NCBI GenBank assembly: GCA_963724135.1
Contig: CAVRTA010000004.1
Span: 806,001-870,000 of the forward strand
Reading direction: 5' to 3'
Source of the DNA: DATLGB01 sp963724135
GTDB taxonomy: Bacteria > Actinomycetota > Thermoleophilia > Solirubrobacterales > Solirubrobacteraceae
DNA: 64,000 nucleotides
The notes below the pieces were generated by a model, which saw only the letters and a list, made by a program, of their open reading frames with translations, was not told where the DNA came from and searched no databases. Positions within the stretch are counted from its first letter, which is position 1; the number at the start of each line of letters is the position of its first letter. Positions 54,700 through 62,273 of the stretch are shown here, one piece after another. The translations under genes were made by a program, and so were the position numbers.

Positions 54700-55623
54700 T
54701 CACCGGCGCGAGGCGCCAGCCTCAGCCCGTACGACCAGCGCAACGCTGGCGATGATCACCGCCGCGCCGATCAGCGTCAGCGCGGTGATCGTCTCGTCGA
54801 GGATCAGCCAGCCGAGCACGATCGCGACCGCCGGGTTCACGTAGGCGTAGGTCGCGACCTTCGAGACGGGCACGTTGCGCAGCAGCCAGGCGTACGCCGT
54901 GTACGCGATCATCGAGCCGACGAAGACGAGGAACGCGAAGCCCCAGGCCGAGTCGGCCGAGACGTGGCCGACGGTCTCGCCGGCGGCGATCCCCGCGAGC
55001 GTGATCACCGCGCCGCCCAGCAGCATCTGCCAGGCGGTCGACACCAGGACGTCGCGAGGAAGATCGATGCGGCTGCCGGCGAACGATCCGCTGGCCCACA
55101 TCAGCGCCGCCACGACGCAGAGCAGCATGCCGATCAGTGTCGCGCCGTCGGGCCGCTGCCCGGCGAGCAGCAGGAGCGCGACGCCGCCGAAGCCGACGGC
55201 GACGCCGGCGTAGCTCGCGCGCGCGACGCGGTCACCGGTGGCACGGCGCAGCACGATCAGGATCAGCGGCACGCTGGCGATCAGCAGCGCCGCCAGGTTC
55301 GACGGGACGTCGACTTCGGCGATCGTGACGACGGCGTTGGCGCCGGGGAGCAGCAGGCCGAGGAGGGCGGCGCCGGCCAGCTGGCGCCGCGTCGGCGCGA
55401 TGGCGCGCCCGGCCGCCGCGAGCAGGGCGAGCATCAGGGCGCCGGCGAAGAGGAAGCGGGTGCCCGCGCCGAGCAGCGGGGGGATCGTCTCGACCATCAC
55501 GCGGATGGCGAGATAGGTCGAGCCCCAGACGATGTAGATCGTCGCCAGGGCCGACCATGTCAGCAGCGCGCGTGGCGCGGCCGGCGCCCCTGAGGAGGGG
55601 AGGGCGCCGGCCGCGGTGCTCAC
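54700..55623 (-). CDS. EamA/DMT-family transporter
   Basis: 307 residues, ten membrane helices in two EamA repeats (ALATIYIVWGSTYLAIRVMVE at the start, GSMIAYTAYAWLLRNVPVSKVATYAYVNPAVAIVLGW in the second). Likely exports metabolites or amino acids. The GTG at 55623 is chosen; the longer frame to 55896 only joins the upstream small gene through a frameshift. Confidence 0.87.
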   Translation of the reverse strand: MSTAAGALPSSGAPAAPRALLTWSALATIYIVWGSTYLAIRVMVETIPPLLGAGTRFLFAGALMLALLAAAGRAIAPTRRQLAGAALLGLLLPGANAVVTIAEVDVPSNLAALLIASVPLILIVLRRATGDRVARASYAGVAVGFGGVALLLLAGQRPDGATLIGMLLCVVAALMWASGSFAGSRIDLPRDVLVSTAWQMLLGGAVITLAGIAAGETVGHVSADSAWGFAFLVFVGSMIAYTAYAWLLRNVPVSKVATYAYVNPAVAIVLGWLILDETITALTLIGAAVIIASVALVVRAEAGASRR

Positions 55624-55896
55624 GCGGTGCGGGGGAGGGCGAAGATCCCGTGGCGACGGGTCCTCGAGGGAGTCGCGCGCAGCTTGAGCATCGGGATCGA
55701 CGTCCGCGGTGCGGCGGAACGGATCGGCGATCGAGCGGGAGGACTCGGGCTCGTACGCGGCGACGATCTCGCCGCAGACCTCGGCGACGAGGAGCTCACC
55801 GGTGGGGAGGCGCTGCGAGTCCAGAGCGGCGAGGCGCTCGAGCTCGGGGGCGTCGGCCGACCGGCTGGTGCGAATGGTGATGTCTGACATCTTCAT
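55620..55896 (-). pseudogene. Small GNAT-N-terminus-like gene with one-base frameshift
   Basis: The ATG at 55896 opens ITIRTSRSADAPELERLAALDSQRL, then LVAEVCGEIVAAYEP and SIADPFRRTADV, which resembles the N-terminal part of small actinobacterial acetyltransferase-like proteins. After ADV the expected continuation (MLKLRATPSRTRRHG) is in the next frame and ends with a TGA that overlaps the EamA GTG. Removing one base near 55700 gives a protein of about 91 residues. As it stands the frame reads through into EamA. Confidence 0.6.
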
Positions 55897-55958
55897 CGGC
55901 CTTTCGTGTTCGAGGAGTTGTTTTCTGCGAACGTCGGGGAGGATCGGTTCGTGAGCAC

Positions 55959-55971
55959 ATTGTCGGACAAT
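55959..55971. promoter_or_regulatory. Palindrome in divergent LysR/EamA-side promoter
   Basis: ATTGTC-G-GACAAT, a 13-base palindrome in the AT-rich gap between the small gene and the LysR gene. A -10-like TATAAG is seen at 56009-56014 near the LysR start. Plausible LysR site; no experiment. Confidence 0.5.
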
Positions 55972-56022
55972 TTTGCCCTAAGTACAAATGAAAGCTCATC
56001 ACATCTGGTATAAGTTCCGGTG

Positions 56023-56961
56023 ATGCTTGACGTCCGCCGCCTCCGGGTCCTGCGCGAGGTCGCCTCGCGCGGCTCGTTCTCCGCCGCCGCCGACGCGCTG
56101 CACTTCACGCAGTCGGCCGTCTCCCAGCAGATCGCCGCCCTCGAGCGCGAGGCCGGCACCACGCTGGTCGAGCGCAACGCCCGCGGGGTCCGGCTGACCG
56201 AGGCCGGCGAGGTGCTCGTCCGCCACACCGACGTGATCCTCGCGCGCCTCGACGACGCCGAGGCCGAGCTCGAGGCGCTCTCGGGCCTGAGCGCCGGCCG
56301 GCTGCGGCTGGCCGCCTTCCCGTCCGCCGCGTCCAGCATCGCCCCCGAGGCGATCGCCCGCTTCCGCGCTCTGCACCCCTCCGTCGATCTGTCGATGATC
56401 CCGGCCGAGCCCCCCGAGGCGCAGGAGAAGCTGCGCGCCGGCGAGGTCGACATCGCGCTGGTGATCGAGACCACGTGGGGCGAGTGCGACGTCGACACCA
56501 CGCTCGAGCGCACCCATCTGCTCGACGATCCGATGTTCGTCTGCCTGCCGCGAGACCATCGCTTCGCATCGAAGGCGAAGCTGCGGCTCGAGGACCTGCG
56601 CGACGAGTCGTGGATGCTGGGGACGACCGGCTCGTGCCCGGACGCCTCCATCTTCCTGCGCGCCTGCGAGCGCGCGGGCTTCGAGCCCAAGATCGGCTTC
56701 AACTCCGACGACTACGCCGCCATCCAGGGCTTCGTCGCTGCGGGGATCGGCGTGTCGCTGATCCCCGACCTGGCGCTCACGAGCGTGCGTGAGGACGTGA
56801 TCATCCGCTCGCTCACGCCGCGTGCGCCGGTGCGCCGGATCGTCGCGGCCACCCTCGCCGGCGGCTATCGCTCGGCGGCGACCGAAGCGATGCTCGAGAT
56901 CCTCGTGGAGGTCGGCCGCGAGTACATGGGCGACCGCCGCGAGCTCGCCGTCGCGGTCTGA
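56023..56961 (+). CDS. LysR-family transcriptional regulator
   Basis: 312 residues. Winged helix LRVLREVASRGSFSAAADALHFTQSAVSQQIAALEREAG at the N-terminus and a two-lobed effector domain. ATG at 56023 preferred to the adjacent GTG. Likely controls the divergent small gene and EamA transporter. Followed by a strong hairpin shared with the tRNA gene. Confidence 0.9.
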   Translation: MLDVRRLRVLREVASRGSFSAAADALHFTQSAVSQQIAALEREAGTTLVERNARGVRLTEAGEVLVRHTDVILARLDDAEAELEALSGLSAGRLRLAAFPSAASSIAPEAIARFRALHPSVDLSMIPAEPPEAQEKLRAGEVDIALVIETTWGECDVDTTLERTHLLDDPMFVCLPRDHRFASKAKLRLEDLRDESWMLGTTGSCPDASIFLRACERAGFEPKIGFNSDDYAAIQGFVAAGIGVSLIPDLALTSVREDVIIRSLTPRAPVRRIVAATLAGGYRSAATEAMLEILVEVGREYMGDRRELAVAV

Positions 56962-56970
56962 AAGAGCAAC

Positions 56971-56995
56971 GAAGCCCCGCTTGCGGCGGGGCTTC
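56971..56995. terminator. Bidirectional hairpin between LysR gene and tRNA-Leu
   Basis: Perfect 10-bp stem GAAGCCCCGC/GCGGGGCTTC with a 5-base loop. Lies just after the LysR stop and just beyond the 3' end of the minus-strand tRNA, so it can serve both. Confidence 0.75.
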
Positions 56996-57001
56996 GTGTC
57001 A

Positions 57002-57085
57002 TGCGGCCGAGTGGACTCGAACCACCACGGGCTTGCGCCCACAGCGCCCTCAACGCTGCGCGTCTACCAATTCCGCCACGGCCGC
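57002..57085 (-). tRNA. tRNA-Leu (anticodon GAG)
   Basis: 84 bases. Acceptor pairs GCGGCCG/CGGCCGC, D-loop with GGTAGACGC, anticodon stem CAGCG/CGCTG around TTGAGGG (anticodon GAG), a long class II variable arm (GGGCGCAAGCCC) and TTCGAGTCC in the T arm. CCA is not encoded. Decodes CUC (and CUU). Confidence 0.95.
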
Positions 57086-57120
57086 GCGGCGACGGGCAAG
57101 GGTAGCCGACCGGGTGCGCC

Positions 57121-57166
57121 TTGTTTCCGTCGGGCCCGCGTACTACTCTGTCGAACACATGTTCGT
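57121..57166 (+). promoter_or_regulatory. lexA promoter with SOS box
   Basis: -35 TTGTTT (57121-57126), 17-base spacer, -10 TACTCT (57144-57149), then the LexA box TCGAACACATGTTCGT at 57151-57166. The box matches the actinobacterial consensus with central palindrome CGAACN4GTTCG. It overlaps the transcription start, so LexA should repress its own gene. Confidence 0.88.
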
Positions 57167-57196
57167 ACACCCCGGTCTCAGAGGAGCCTGATCCCC

Positions 57197-57823
57197 GTGG
57201 ACATCGGCAAGGAGCTGACGAAGCGCCAGCAGGAGATCTACGACTTCATCCGCAAGTACTCGGCCAAGTACGGCTACCCCCCGACGGTGCGCGACATCGG
57301 CAAGGCGGTCGGCCTGGCCTCCTCATCGACGGTGCACGCCCACCTCTCGAACCTCGAGAAGGCGGGCGTCCTGCGGCGCGACCCGACCAAGCCGCGCGCG
57401 CTCGAGCTGCTCGACCGGGCGGCCGATGCCGTGCGCTCCGTGGTCAGCCCGAGTGGCCTGCCGGTCGTCGGGCACGTCGCCGCCGGCCAGCCGATCCTGG
57501 CCGAGGAGAACATCGAGGACTACGTGGACGTCCCGCCGCTCGCGGGCGGTGACGAGGGCGAGTACGTGCTGCGCGTGCGCGGCGACTCGATGAAGAACGC
57601 GGGCATCCTTCCCGACGACTACGTCGTCGTCCGGCCGCAGGACACTGCGAAGGACGGCGAGATCGTCGTCGCGCTGGTGGGGGAGGAGGCGACCGTCAAG
57701 CGCTTCTTCAAGGAGGACGACCACGTGCGCCTCCAGCCCGAGAACGAAGCCCTCGAGCCGATCCGCTCGCGCGAGGTCCGCGTGCTCGGCCGCGTGGTCG
57801 GCGTGTTCAGGCAGGTGGCATGA
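57197..57823 (+). CDS. lexA: LexA repressor
   Basis: 208 residues from a GTG. N-terminal winged helix (LTKRQQEIYDFIRKYSAKYGYPPTVRDIG, with SSSTVHAHLSNLEKAG as recognition helix). Self-cleavage site Ala96-Gly97 in VAAGQP, catalytic S131 (RGDSMKNAG) and K168 (TVKRFF). Represses SOS genes until RecA filaments trigger cleavage; autoregulated through the box at 57151. Confidence 0.96.
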   Translation: MDIGKELTKRQQEIYDFIRKYSAKYGYPPTVRDIGKAVGLASSSTVHAHLSNLEKAGVLRRDPTKPRALELLDRAADAVRSVVSPSGLPVVGHVAAGQPILAEENIEDYVDVPPLAGGDEGEYVLRVRGDSMKNAGILPDDYVVVRPQDTAKDGEIVVALVGEEATVKRFFKEDDHVRLQPENEALEPIRSREVRVLGRVVGVFRQVA

Positions 57824-57824
57824 C

Positions 57825-58055
57825 GTGACAGCTCTCGCATTCGACTACGAACTGCCGGCGGCCGAGCCGTCGCCGGCGCTCACCCTCGTCCCCGCGCCGA
57901 CGCTCGACGAGGCCATCGCCGGTGCCTGGTCGGCACTCACCGACGGCTTCGCGACGTGCCCGGTCTGCCACGAGGAGACCATGACCGCCCGCTGGACCGC
58001 GGGGCACGGCCTCGCCGGCGGCCGCTGCGCGAGCTGCGGCTCGACGCTCGACTAG
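57825..58055 (+). CDS. Small double-CxxC zinc-ribbon protein
   Basis: 76 residues from a GTG two bases after the lexA stop. Acidic N-terminus and a zinc ribbon (CPVCHEETMTARW and CASCGSTLD, two CxxC). Function unknown. Co-transcription with lexA would make it SOS-controlled. Confidence 0.65.
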   Translation: MTALAFDYELPAAEPSPALTLVPAPTLDEAIAGAWSALTDGFATCPVCHEETMTARWTAGHGLAGGRCASCGSTLD

Positions 58056-58069
58056 CGCTGGCCTAAAGT
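58041..58069 (+). promoter_or_regulatory. rnpB promoter
   Basis: -35-like TCGACG (58041-58046), 17-base spacer, -10 TAAAGT (58064-58069), about seven bases before the RNA 5' end. The -35 lies inside the end of the zinc-ribbon gene. Confidence 0.6.
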
Positions 58070-58076
58070 TCGTTCC

Positions 58077-58394
58077 GCAGGCTGAGCAGCCGCGTGGGCC
58101 CTCGGGCCCTCGAGGAAAGTCCGGACACCACAGGGCGAGGTGGTCGGTAACGCCGACCCGGGGAAACCCGCGGGAAAGTGCCACAGAAATGACACCGCCT
58201 ACGGCCGTTTCGGCGGCCCGGCAAGGTTGAAATGGTGCGGTAAGAGCGCACCGGCGTCGCGGTGACGCGGCGGCCAGGCAAACCCCACCTGGTGCAAGGC
58301 CGAGCAGGACCGCTTGCAGGCTGCCCGCCGAGGTCCAGGTAGGCCGCTCAGATGGATGGCTGCTCTCGACAGAATCCGGCTTACAGGCCTGCTA
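58077..58394 (+). ncRNA. rnpB: RNase P RNA, type A
   Basis: About 318 bases. Conserved core elements are all seen: GAGGAAAGTCCGGAC near 58110, ACAGAAATGACACCGCC near 58183, GGTAAGAGCGCACC near 58239, and AGATGGATGGCTGCTC then ACAGAATCCGGCTTAC near the 3' end. The 5' GCAGGC pairs with GCCTGC at the 3' end (P1). The catalytic RNA that trims tRNA 5' leaders. Its last 20 bases are duplicated at 62274-62293. Confidence 0.96.
58375..58394 (+). other. Attachment-site copy 1 (3' end of rnpB)
   Basis: TCCGGCTTACAGGCCTGCTA, identical to 62274-62293. It contains the P1 closing strand of RNase P RNA. Interpreted as the left end of an integrated element; see the mobile element entry. Confidence 0.7.
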
Positions 58395-58397
58395 AGG

Positions 58398-58423
58398 AAA
58401 AAGCCCTGGAAACAGGGCTTTTT
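58398..58423 (+). terminator. rnpB terminator
   Basis: 11-bp stem AAAAAGCCCTG/CAGGGCTTTTT with a GAAA tetraloop and a T-run, directly after rnpB. A similar hairpin follows the second attachment copy at 62298. Confidence 0.88.
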
Positions 58424-58489
58424 CTATGCCTGACCGGTTCGCTGGAGACTCCTCCCGGGCCGCACACTGAGTTCTCGTCGTAGCTCTGC

Positions 58490-58680
58490 GGCCTGGGAAC
58501 GCGGTCAGGCGCCCGCTGCGCTCGCCGTGGTCGATCGCTTTGGCGATCAGGGCCGGACCGGGGTGGCCGGCGGCGGCTGGATGCGGTACATCTCGGGGAT
58601 GTTGCGGCGCACACGGTGCTCGGGCGGGACGGCGATGTGGATCTTCGCCGGGTTGACGTCGCTCCTCGCCGCTCATCGCG
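58490..58680 (-). pseudogene. Remnant of an AbiEi-type antitoxin gene
   Basis: On the minus strand 58672-58547 reads SDVNPAKIHIAVPPEHRVRR then NIPEMYRIQ and stops. In the neighbouring frame ALIAKAIDHGERSGRLT follows. Both pieces, in this order, resemble the C-terminal domain of type IV AbiEi antitoxins. No start, no intact HTH and no AbiEii toxin partner are visible. The rest of 58427-59120 shows only scattered short frames, one of which (58859-59074, minus) ends in a hydrophobic stretch; I could not assign it. Confidence 0.5.
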
Positions 58681-59141
58681 GTCGACGGCTGACAGGACAA
58701 CCACCAACCTAGGCAGTTGCGCAGCCCATGCGCGCCAATCCGGCGAGCTTCGCTAGCCGCGAGACGCCGCTTCGAGCGCTTGATCGGACGCGGCCGGGCC
58801 GGCGCCGTCGAATGGCCGGAGCGGACGGATGGTTGACGTTCGAGGAGGGCATGAACCGCTAGACGGACCGGGCCTCGGTGCTGTCCTGTGCGCGGCGAGC
58901 CATCGCGAGGCCGCTGACGCGGAGCGCGGCGCCGAGGGCGAGGAACCCGAGATCGAACAGGGTTTCGGAGGCGCTTCCGTTCGGCGGCGAGATCCTGCGG
59001 TGCCGTCCTGGGTGGCGCCGAGTCGGCACGATCGAAACGACGGCCAGGGGCGTCCGTTCGGGTGGAGGTTTCAAGACCGGACATGCGAGCAGCCCTACCC
59101 ACGAGTCCTGAACCGCCCCACTCCTTGTGTCGGATAATCAA

Positions 59142-59166
59142 CTACACAACTGTGTAGCGGTATAGT
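59142..59166 (+). promoter_or_regulatory. ArsR operator and -10 element
   Basis: Inverted repeat CTACACA-AC-TGTGTAG (59142-59157), immediately followed by -10 TATAGT (59161-59166). The GTG of arsR is only seven bases after the -10, so the transcript is probably leaderless. A repressor bound here would block the promoter. Confidence 0.7.
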
Positions 59167-59173
59167 CGCTCCC

Positions 59174-59527
59174 GTGAGCAGAGCCCTCGCGGTCCCGCAT
59201 CCCCTTCCACAGCCGCTCGTCGAGCTGATCGCCCAGCGCTTCCGCGTGATCGGCGAGCCGATGCGAATTCGACTGCTGGACGCGCTGCGCGAGGGGCCGA
59301 TGACGATCAATGAGCTGGCCGAGGCGGTTCAGGTGTCACAGCAGAACGTCTCCAAGCACATCGGCGTGCTCGCGCAGGCCGGCATCGTCGGGCGCGAGAA
59401 GGACGGCAACAGCGTCCGCTGTTTCATCGCCGACGACAGCGTGTTCGAGCTGTGCGAGCTCGTGTGCGGTGGGCTGCGCCAGCAGGTCGCCGAGCTCAAC
59501 GAGCTGCTCGCGGGTGGTGCCGCATGA
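59174..59527 (+). CDS. ArsR-family repressor
   Basis: 117 residues, winged-helix ArsR/SmtB type (LVELIAQRFRVIGEPMRIRLLDALREGPMTINELAEAVQVSQQNVSKHIGVL). The classical metal motif ELCVCDL in helix 3 is absent. Instead there are Cys at 83, 94 and 98 (RCF and ELCELVC), which could form a thiol switch like sulfide/persulfide-sensing relatives or a C-terminal metal site. First gene of the island operon; overlaps the DUF2892 gene by four bases and is probably autoregulated. Confidence 0.88.
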   Translation: MSRALAVPHPLPQPLVELIAQRFRVIGEPMRIRLLDALREGPMTINELAEAVQVSQQNVSKHIGVLAQAGIVGREKDGNSVRCFIADDSVFELCELVCGGLRQQVAELNELLAGGAA

Positions 59528-59772
59528 GCGCCACCTGCTCGACGTCTCGCCGCGGCTGGCCGCTGGAGCGCGTGCTGTTCGCGCTTGCCGGCACCGTGAC
59601 GCTGCTCAGCGTCGCCCTGGTCGTGCTCGTCTCGCCTTGGTTTCTGCTGCTGACCGCGCTCGTCGGCGTCAACCAGTGGCTCTTCGTGGCCGCCGGCGCG
59701 TGCCCCGCGTCGCTGGTTCTCACGCGACTCTTCGGCCTACGAGCCGCCGCCCACACCCCGCCCACCCCCTGA
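59524..59772 (+). CDS. DUF2892/YgaP-membrane-domain-like protein
   Basis: 82 residues with two membrane helices (VLFALAGTVTLLSVALVVLVSP and FLLLTALVGVNQWLFVAAGACPASLVL). In YgaP a similar two-helix domain follows a rhodanese. One Cys in the GACPAS turn is conserved in this family. Coupled to the ArsR gene by an ATGA overlap. Suggests a thiosulfate/persulfide theme for the operon. Confidence 0.72.
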   Translation: MSATCSTSRRGWPLERVLFALAGTVTLLSVALVVLVSPWFLLLTALVGVNQWLFVAAGACPASLVLTRLFGLRAAAHTPPTP

Positions 59773-59787
59773 CTGGAACCCACGCCA

Positions 59788-61908
59788 ATGCCTTCTCCGA
59801 CTCCCTCCTACGGGCCGATCGGCCGCCTCGGCCGATGGACCGCCACCCACTTCAAGCTCGTCGCCGTCGCCTGGGCGGTCCTCGCCATCGGTCTCGGCGT
59901 GTTCGCGCCCAAGGTGGAGCACGCCCTCTCCGGCGCCGGGTGGGAAGCCACCGGTTCGGAGTCGCTTCAGGTCCGCGAGACCGTGGACCGCGAGTTCGGC
60001 GGCCTGTCCTCGTCCGCGCTGATGGTCGTCGTCCACTCCGACGAGAAGACCGCGAGCGATCCGGCGTTCAAGGCCGTCGTCGCCGAGACCCAGGACGTGC
60101 TGAGCGCCGACGAGCGGGTGACCGAGGTCATCCCGCCGCGGCCGGGGCAGTCCATCTCCCGTGACGGCCACACCGTCGTCGTGCAGGCCGGCGCCGGCGC
60201 CAGCTCCAACGAGATGGTCCGCGCGGCCGACGACCTCAAGGACGAGCTTGCCGAGCTGCCCGCCGACGGCGTTCAAGTCTCGCTCACTGGCGCGTCGGGT
60301 ATGTGGTCCGACTTCAACGAGGCCAACAAGACGGCGATGCTCAAATCCGAGCTGATCTCCTGGCCGGTCACGATGATCATCCTGCTGCTGGCGTTCGGGT
60401 CGCTCGTCGCTGCGGGCCTGCCGCTGATGCTCACGATCCTCGGCCTCGTCGCCTCTGCGGGGTCGCTGTACCTCGGCACGCAGGTGCTCGACATCTCGAT
60501 CTGGGCGATGAACTTCGCGCTGATGTTCGCGCTCGCGCTGGGCATCGACTACGCGCTGTTCATCGTCTACCGCTTCCGCGGGGCGTTCTTCGGGACCAAG
60601 CTCTCGGCCGAGGATGCCGTCGCCGAGACGATGGACACCGCCGGCAAGGCGGTCCTGTTCTCCGGGCTGACGGTGCTGATCTCGCTGACCGCTGTGATCC
60701 TCGTGCCGTCGCCGGCGTTCCGGTCGATGGCGCTCGGGATCATGCTGTCGGTCATCTTCATCCTGGCGGCGACGCTCACGCTGCTCCCCGCCGTGCTGGC
60801 AAAGCTCGGCCCGCGCGTGGACAAGCTGTCGCTGCCGTGGGTGCACTCCGGCGAGCGCCGCTCGTCGCGCTTCGCCGCCTGGGGCGAGCGGCTGTGGCGC
60901 CGCCCGGTCGCCTATGGCGCGGTCGCCGTCGTCACGCTGGTCGCCCTGAGCATCCCGGTCTTCGGGCTGCAGACCGGGATGCCATCGATCAAGGTCGTGC
61001 CCGAGGAGGACGGCTCGCGCATCGCCTACGGGCAGGTCCAGGACGCGTTCGGCAAGGGCGCGCCCGGCGCGCTGCAGATCGTGGCGGCGGGGACCGACGC
61101 CGATCAGGTCGCCGCCGCCGCGACCTCCGACGCCGGGATCGCGCAGGTCATGCCGCCGATGCCGGGCGCCGGCGACGCCGTCCTCGTGCAGGCCATCCCC
61201 AGGCAGGATCCGTCCGACAAGGCTGTCGGCGCGACCATCGATCGGCTGCGGTCTGAGCTTCCGCGAGGAGCCCTCGTCGGAGGATCCGTGGCCGAGAACC
61301 ACGACCTCGAGGCCGCCCTGACCGACAAGACGCCGCTGGTGATCGGCGTAGTGCTCGCGCTCGGGTTCCTGCTGTTGCTGGTCGCGCTGCAGGCGCCGAT
61401 CCTCGCCGCGGTCGGGGTGATCACGAACCTGCTGGCGGTCGGCGCGGCGTTCGGCGTCGCCCGGCTGATCTTCCAGGAGGGCAACCTCGCCGGTCTCCTC
61501 GGCTTCGAGTCACAGGGCTTCCTGAACGCTTGGGCGCCCGTGTTCTTCTTCGCGATGGTCTTTGCCATCTCGATGGACTACACGGTCTTCCTGCTGTCCT
61601 CAGCCAAGGAGCACTGGGATCGCACCAAGGATCCCAAGGAGGCGATGATCGGCGGCGTCGCGCACTCCGGCCGAGTCGTCTTCGCAGCGGCGGCCGTCAT
61701 GGTCGCGGTGTTCTTCACCTTCGCGCTGTCCGGCCCGCTGCCGCCGAAGGAGATGGGCGTCATCCTCGGCATCGCGGTGCTGCTCGACGCCGCTCTCGTC
61801 CGGCTGCTGCTCGTCCCGGTCGCGCTGAGGCTGCTCGGCAAGTGGGCGTGGTGGTTGCCCAAACCGCTGGACCGTGTCCTGCCCGACGTCCGCTTCGGCC
61901 ACGGGTGA
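59788..61908 (+). CDS. MMPL/RND-type membrane transporter
   Basis: 706 residues, two repeats of one helix, an outside loop and five helices. MMPL signatures include ALALGIDYALFIVYRFRGAFF (after helix 4), VLLISLTAVIL-type helix and the matching AISMDYTVFLLSSAKEHW in the second half, with the Asp-Tyr pairs that carry protons. Such proteins export lipids or hydrophobic compounds. Between a thiol-type ArsR system and a rhodanese its substrate could be a sulfur-related metabolite; that is speculation. The stop overlaps the rhodanese ATG (TGATG). Confidence 0.9.
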   Translation: MPSPTPSYGPIGRLGRWTATHFKLVAVAWAVLAIGLGVFAPKVEHALSGAGWEATGSESLQVRETVDREFGGLSSSALMVVVHSDEKTASDPAFKAVVAETQDVLSADERVTEVIPPRPGQSISRDGHTVVVQAGAGASSNEMVRAADDLKDELAELPADGVQVSLTGASGMWSDFNEANKTAMLKSELISWPVTMIILLLAFGSLVAAGLPLMLTILGLVASAGSLYLGTQVLDISIWAMNFALMFALALGIDYALFIVYRFRGAFFGTKLSAEDAVAETMDTAGKAVLFSGLTVLISLTAVILVPSPAFRSMALGIMLSVIFILAATLTLLPAVLAKLGPRVDKLSLPWVHSGERRSSRFAAWGERLWRRPVAYGAVAVVTLVALSIPVFGLQTGMPSIKVVPEEDGSRIAYGQVQDAFGKGAPGALQIVAAGTDADQVAAAATSDAGIAQVMPPMPGAGDAVLVQAIPRQDPSDKAVGATIDRLRSELPRGALVGGSVAENHDLEAALTDKTPLVIGVVLALGFLLLLVALQAPILAAVGVITNLLAVGAAFGVARLIFQEGNLAGLLGFESQGFLNAWAPVFFFAMVFAISMDYTVFLLSSAKEHWDRTKDPKEAMIGGVAHSGRVVFAAAAVMVAVFFTFALSGPLPPKEMGVILGIAVLLDAALVRLLLVPVALRLLGKWAWWLPKPLDRVLPDVRFGHG

Positions 61909-62063
61909 TGAGCATGCCGATCGCCTTCGTCTGCAAGAGCGGACGCCGTTCGGAGATGGCCGCCCAGACCGCGCGCAAAGCGGGGCTGGACGCGAGCAAT
62001 GTCTCGGGTGGCATGGAGGCGTGGGAGACCGCGGGACTCGAGACAGAGAAAGGGAGCGCATGA
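61908..62063 (+). CDS. Truncated rhodanese
   Basis: 51 residues only, about half of a single rhodanese domain. The catalytic loop CKSGRRS with its persulfide-forming Cys and the terminal GGMEAWETAGL are intact, but the N-terminal half (substrate-side strands) is missing. Coupled to MMPL by a TGATG overlap. Either a minimal or inactive remnant. The next codons lead into an MBL-gene fragment. Confidence 0.65.
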   Translation: MSMPIAFVCKSGRRSEMAAQTARKAGLDASNVSGGMEAWETAGLETEKGSA

Positions 62064-62210
62064 TCCTCCGGCAGCTGACGGGCATCGGCCGGAGCACACC
62101 GGGGGGCCGCGCTCACCGGCGATTCGCTGTTCGTAGGCGACACATGCGCTGCAGGTCAGGTCGGCCAGCCGCCGCTCGCCGCGGCGGAAGCGCTGGAAAA
62201 CATCGAGCTC
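62060..62210 (+). pseudogene. Remnant of a persulfide-dioxygenase-like MBL-fold gene
   Basis: After the rhodanese a new ATG opens MILRQLT, the usual start of Blh/ETHE1-like persulfide dioxygenases. The sequence then jumps to GHRPEHT and, in another frame, ALTGDSLFVGDTCAAGQV. These normally lie more than 100 residues later. An internal deletion plus frameshift has therefore destroyed the gene. Rhodanese, DUF2892 and this enzyme are commonly linked in sulfide detoxification. Confidence 0.65.
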
Positions 62211-62273
62211 GGACCACACCGGAGGCCCAGTTCGGGCAGGCCCGGCCTTCGGTGGCCCCGGCCCTCTCGATTC

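Noticed and set aside
54700..55896. A genuine acetyltransferase-EamA fusion protein
   Set aside because: The N-terminal family continues in another frame to a stop that overlaps the EamA start, so the fusion is better explained by a one-base shift.
57002..57085. tRNA-Leu as attachment site of the island
   Set aside because: No second copy of its 3' end was found in the window; the exact repeat belongs to rnpB.
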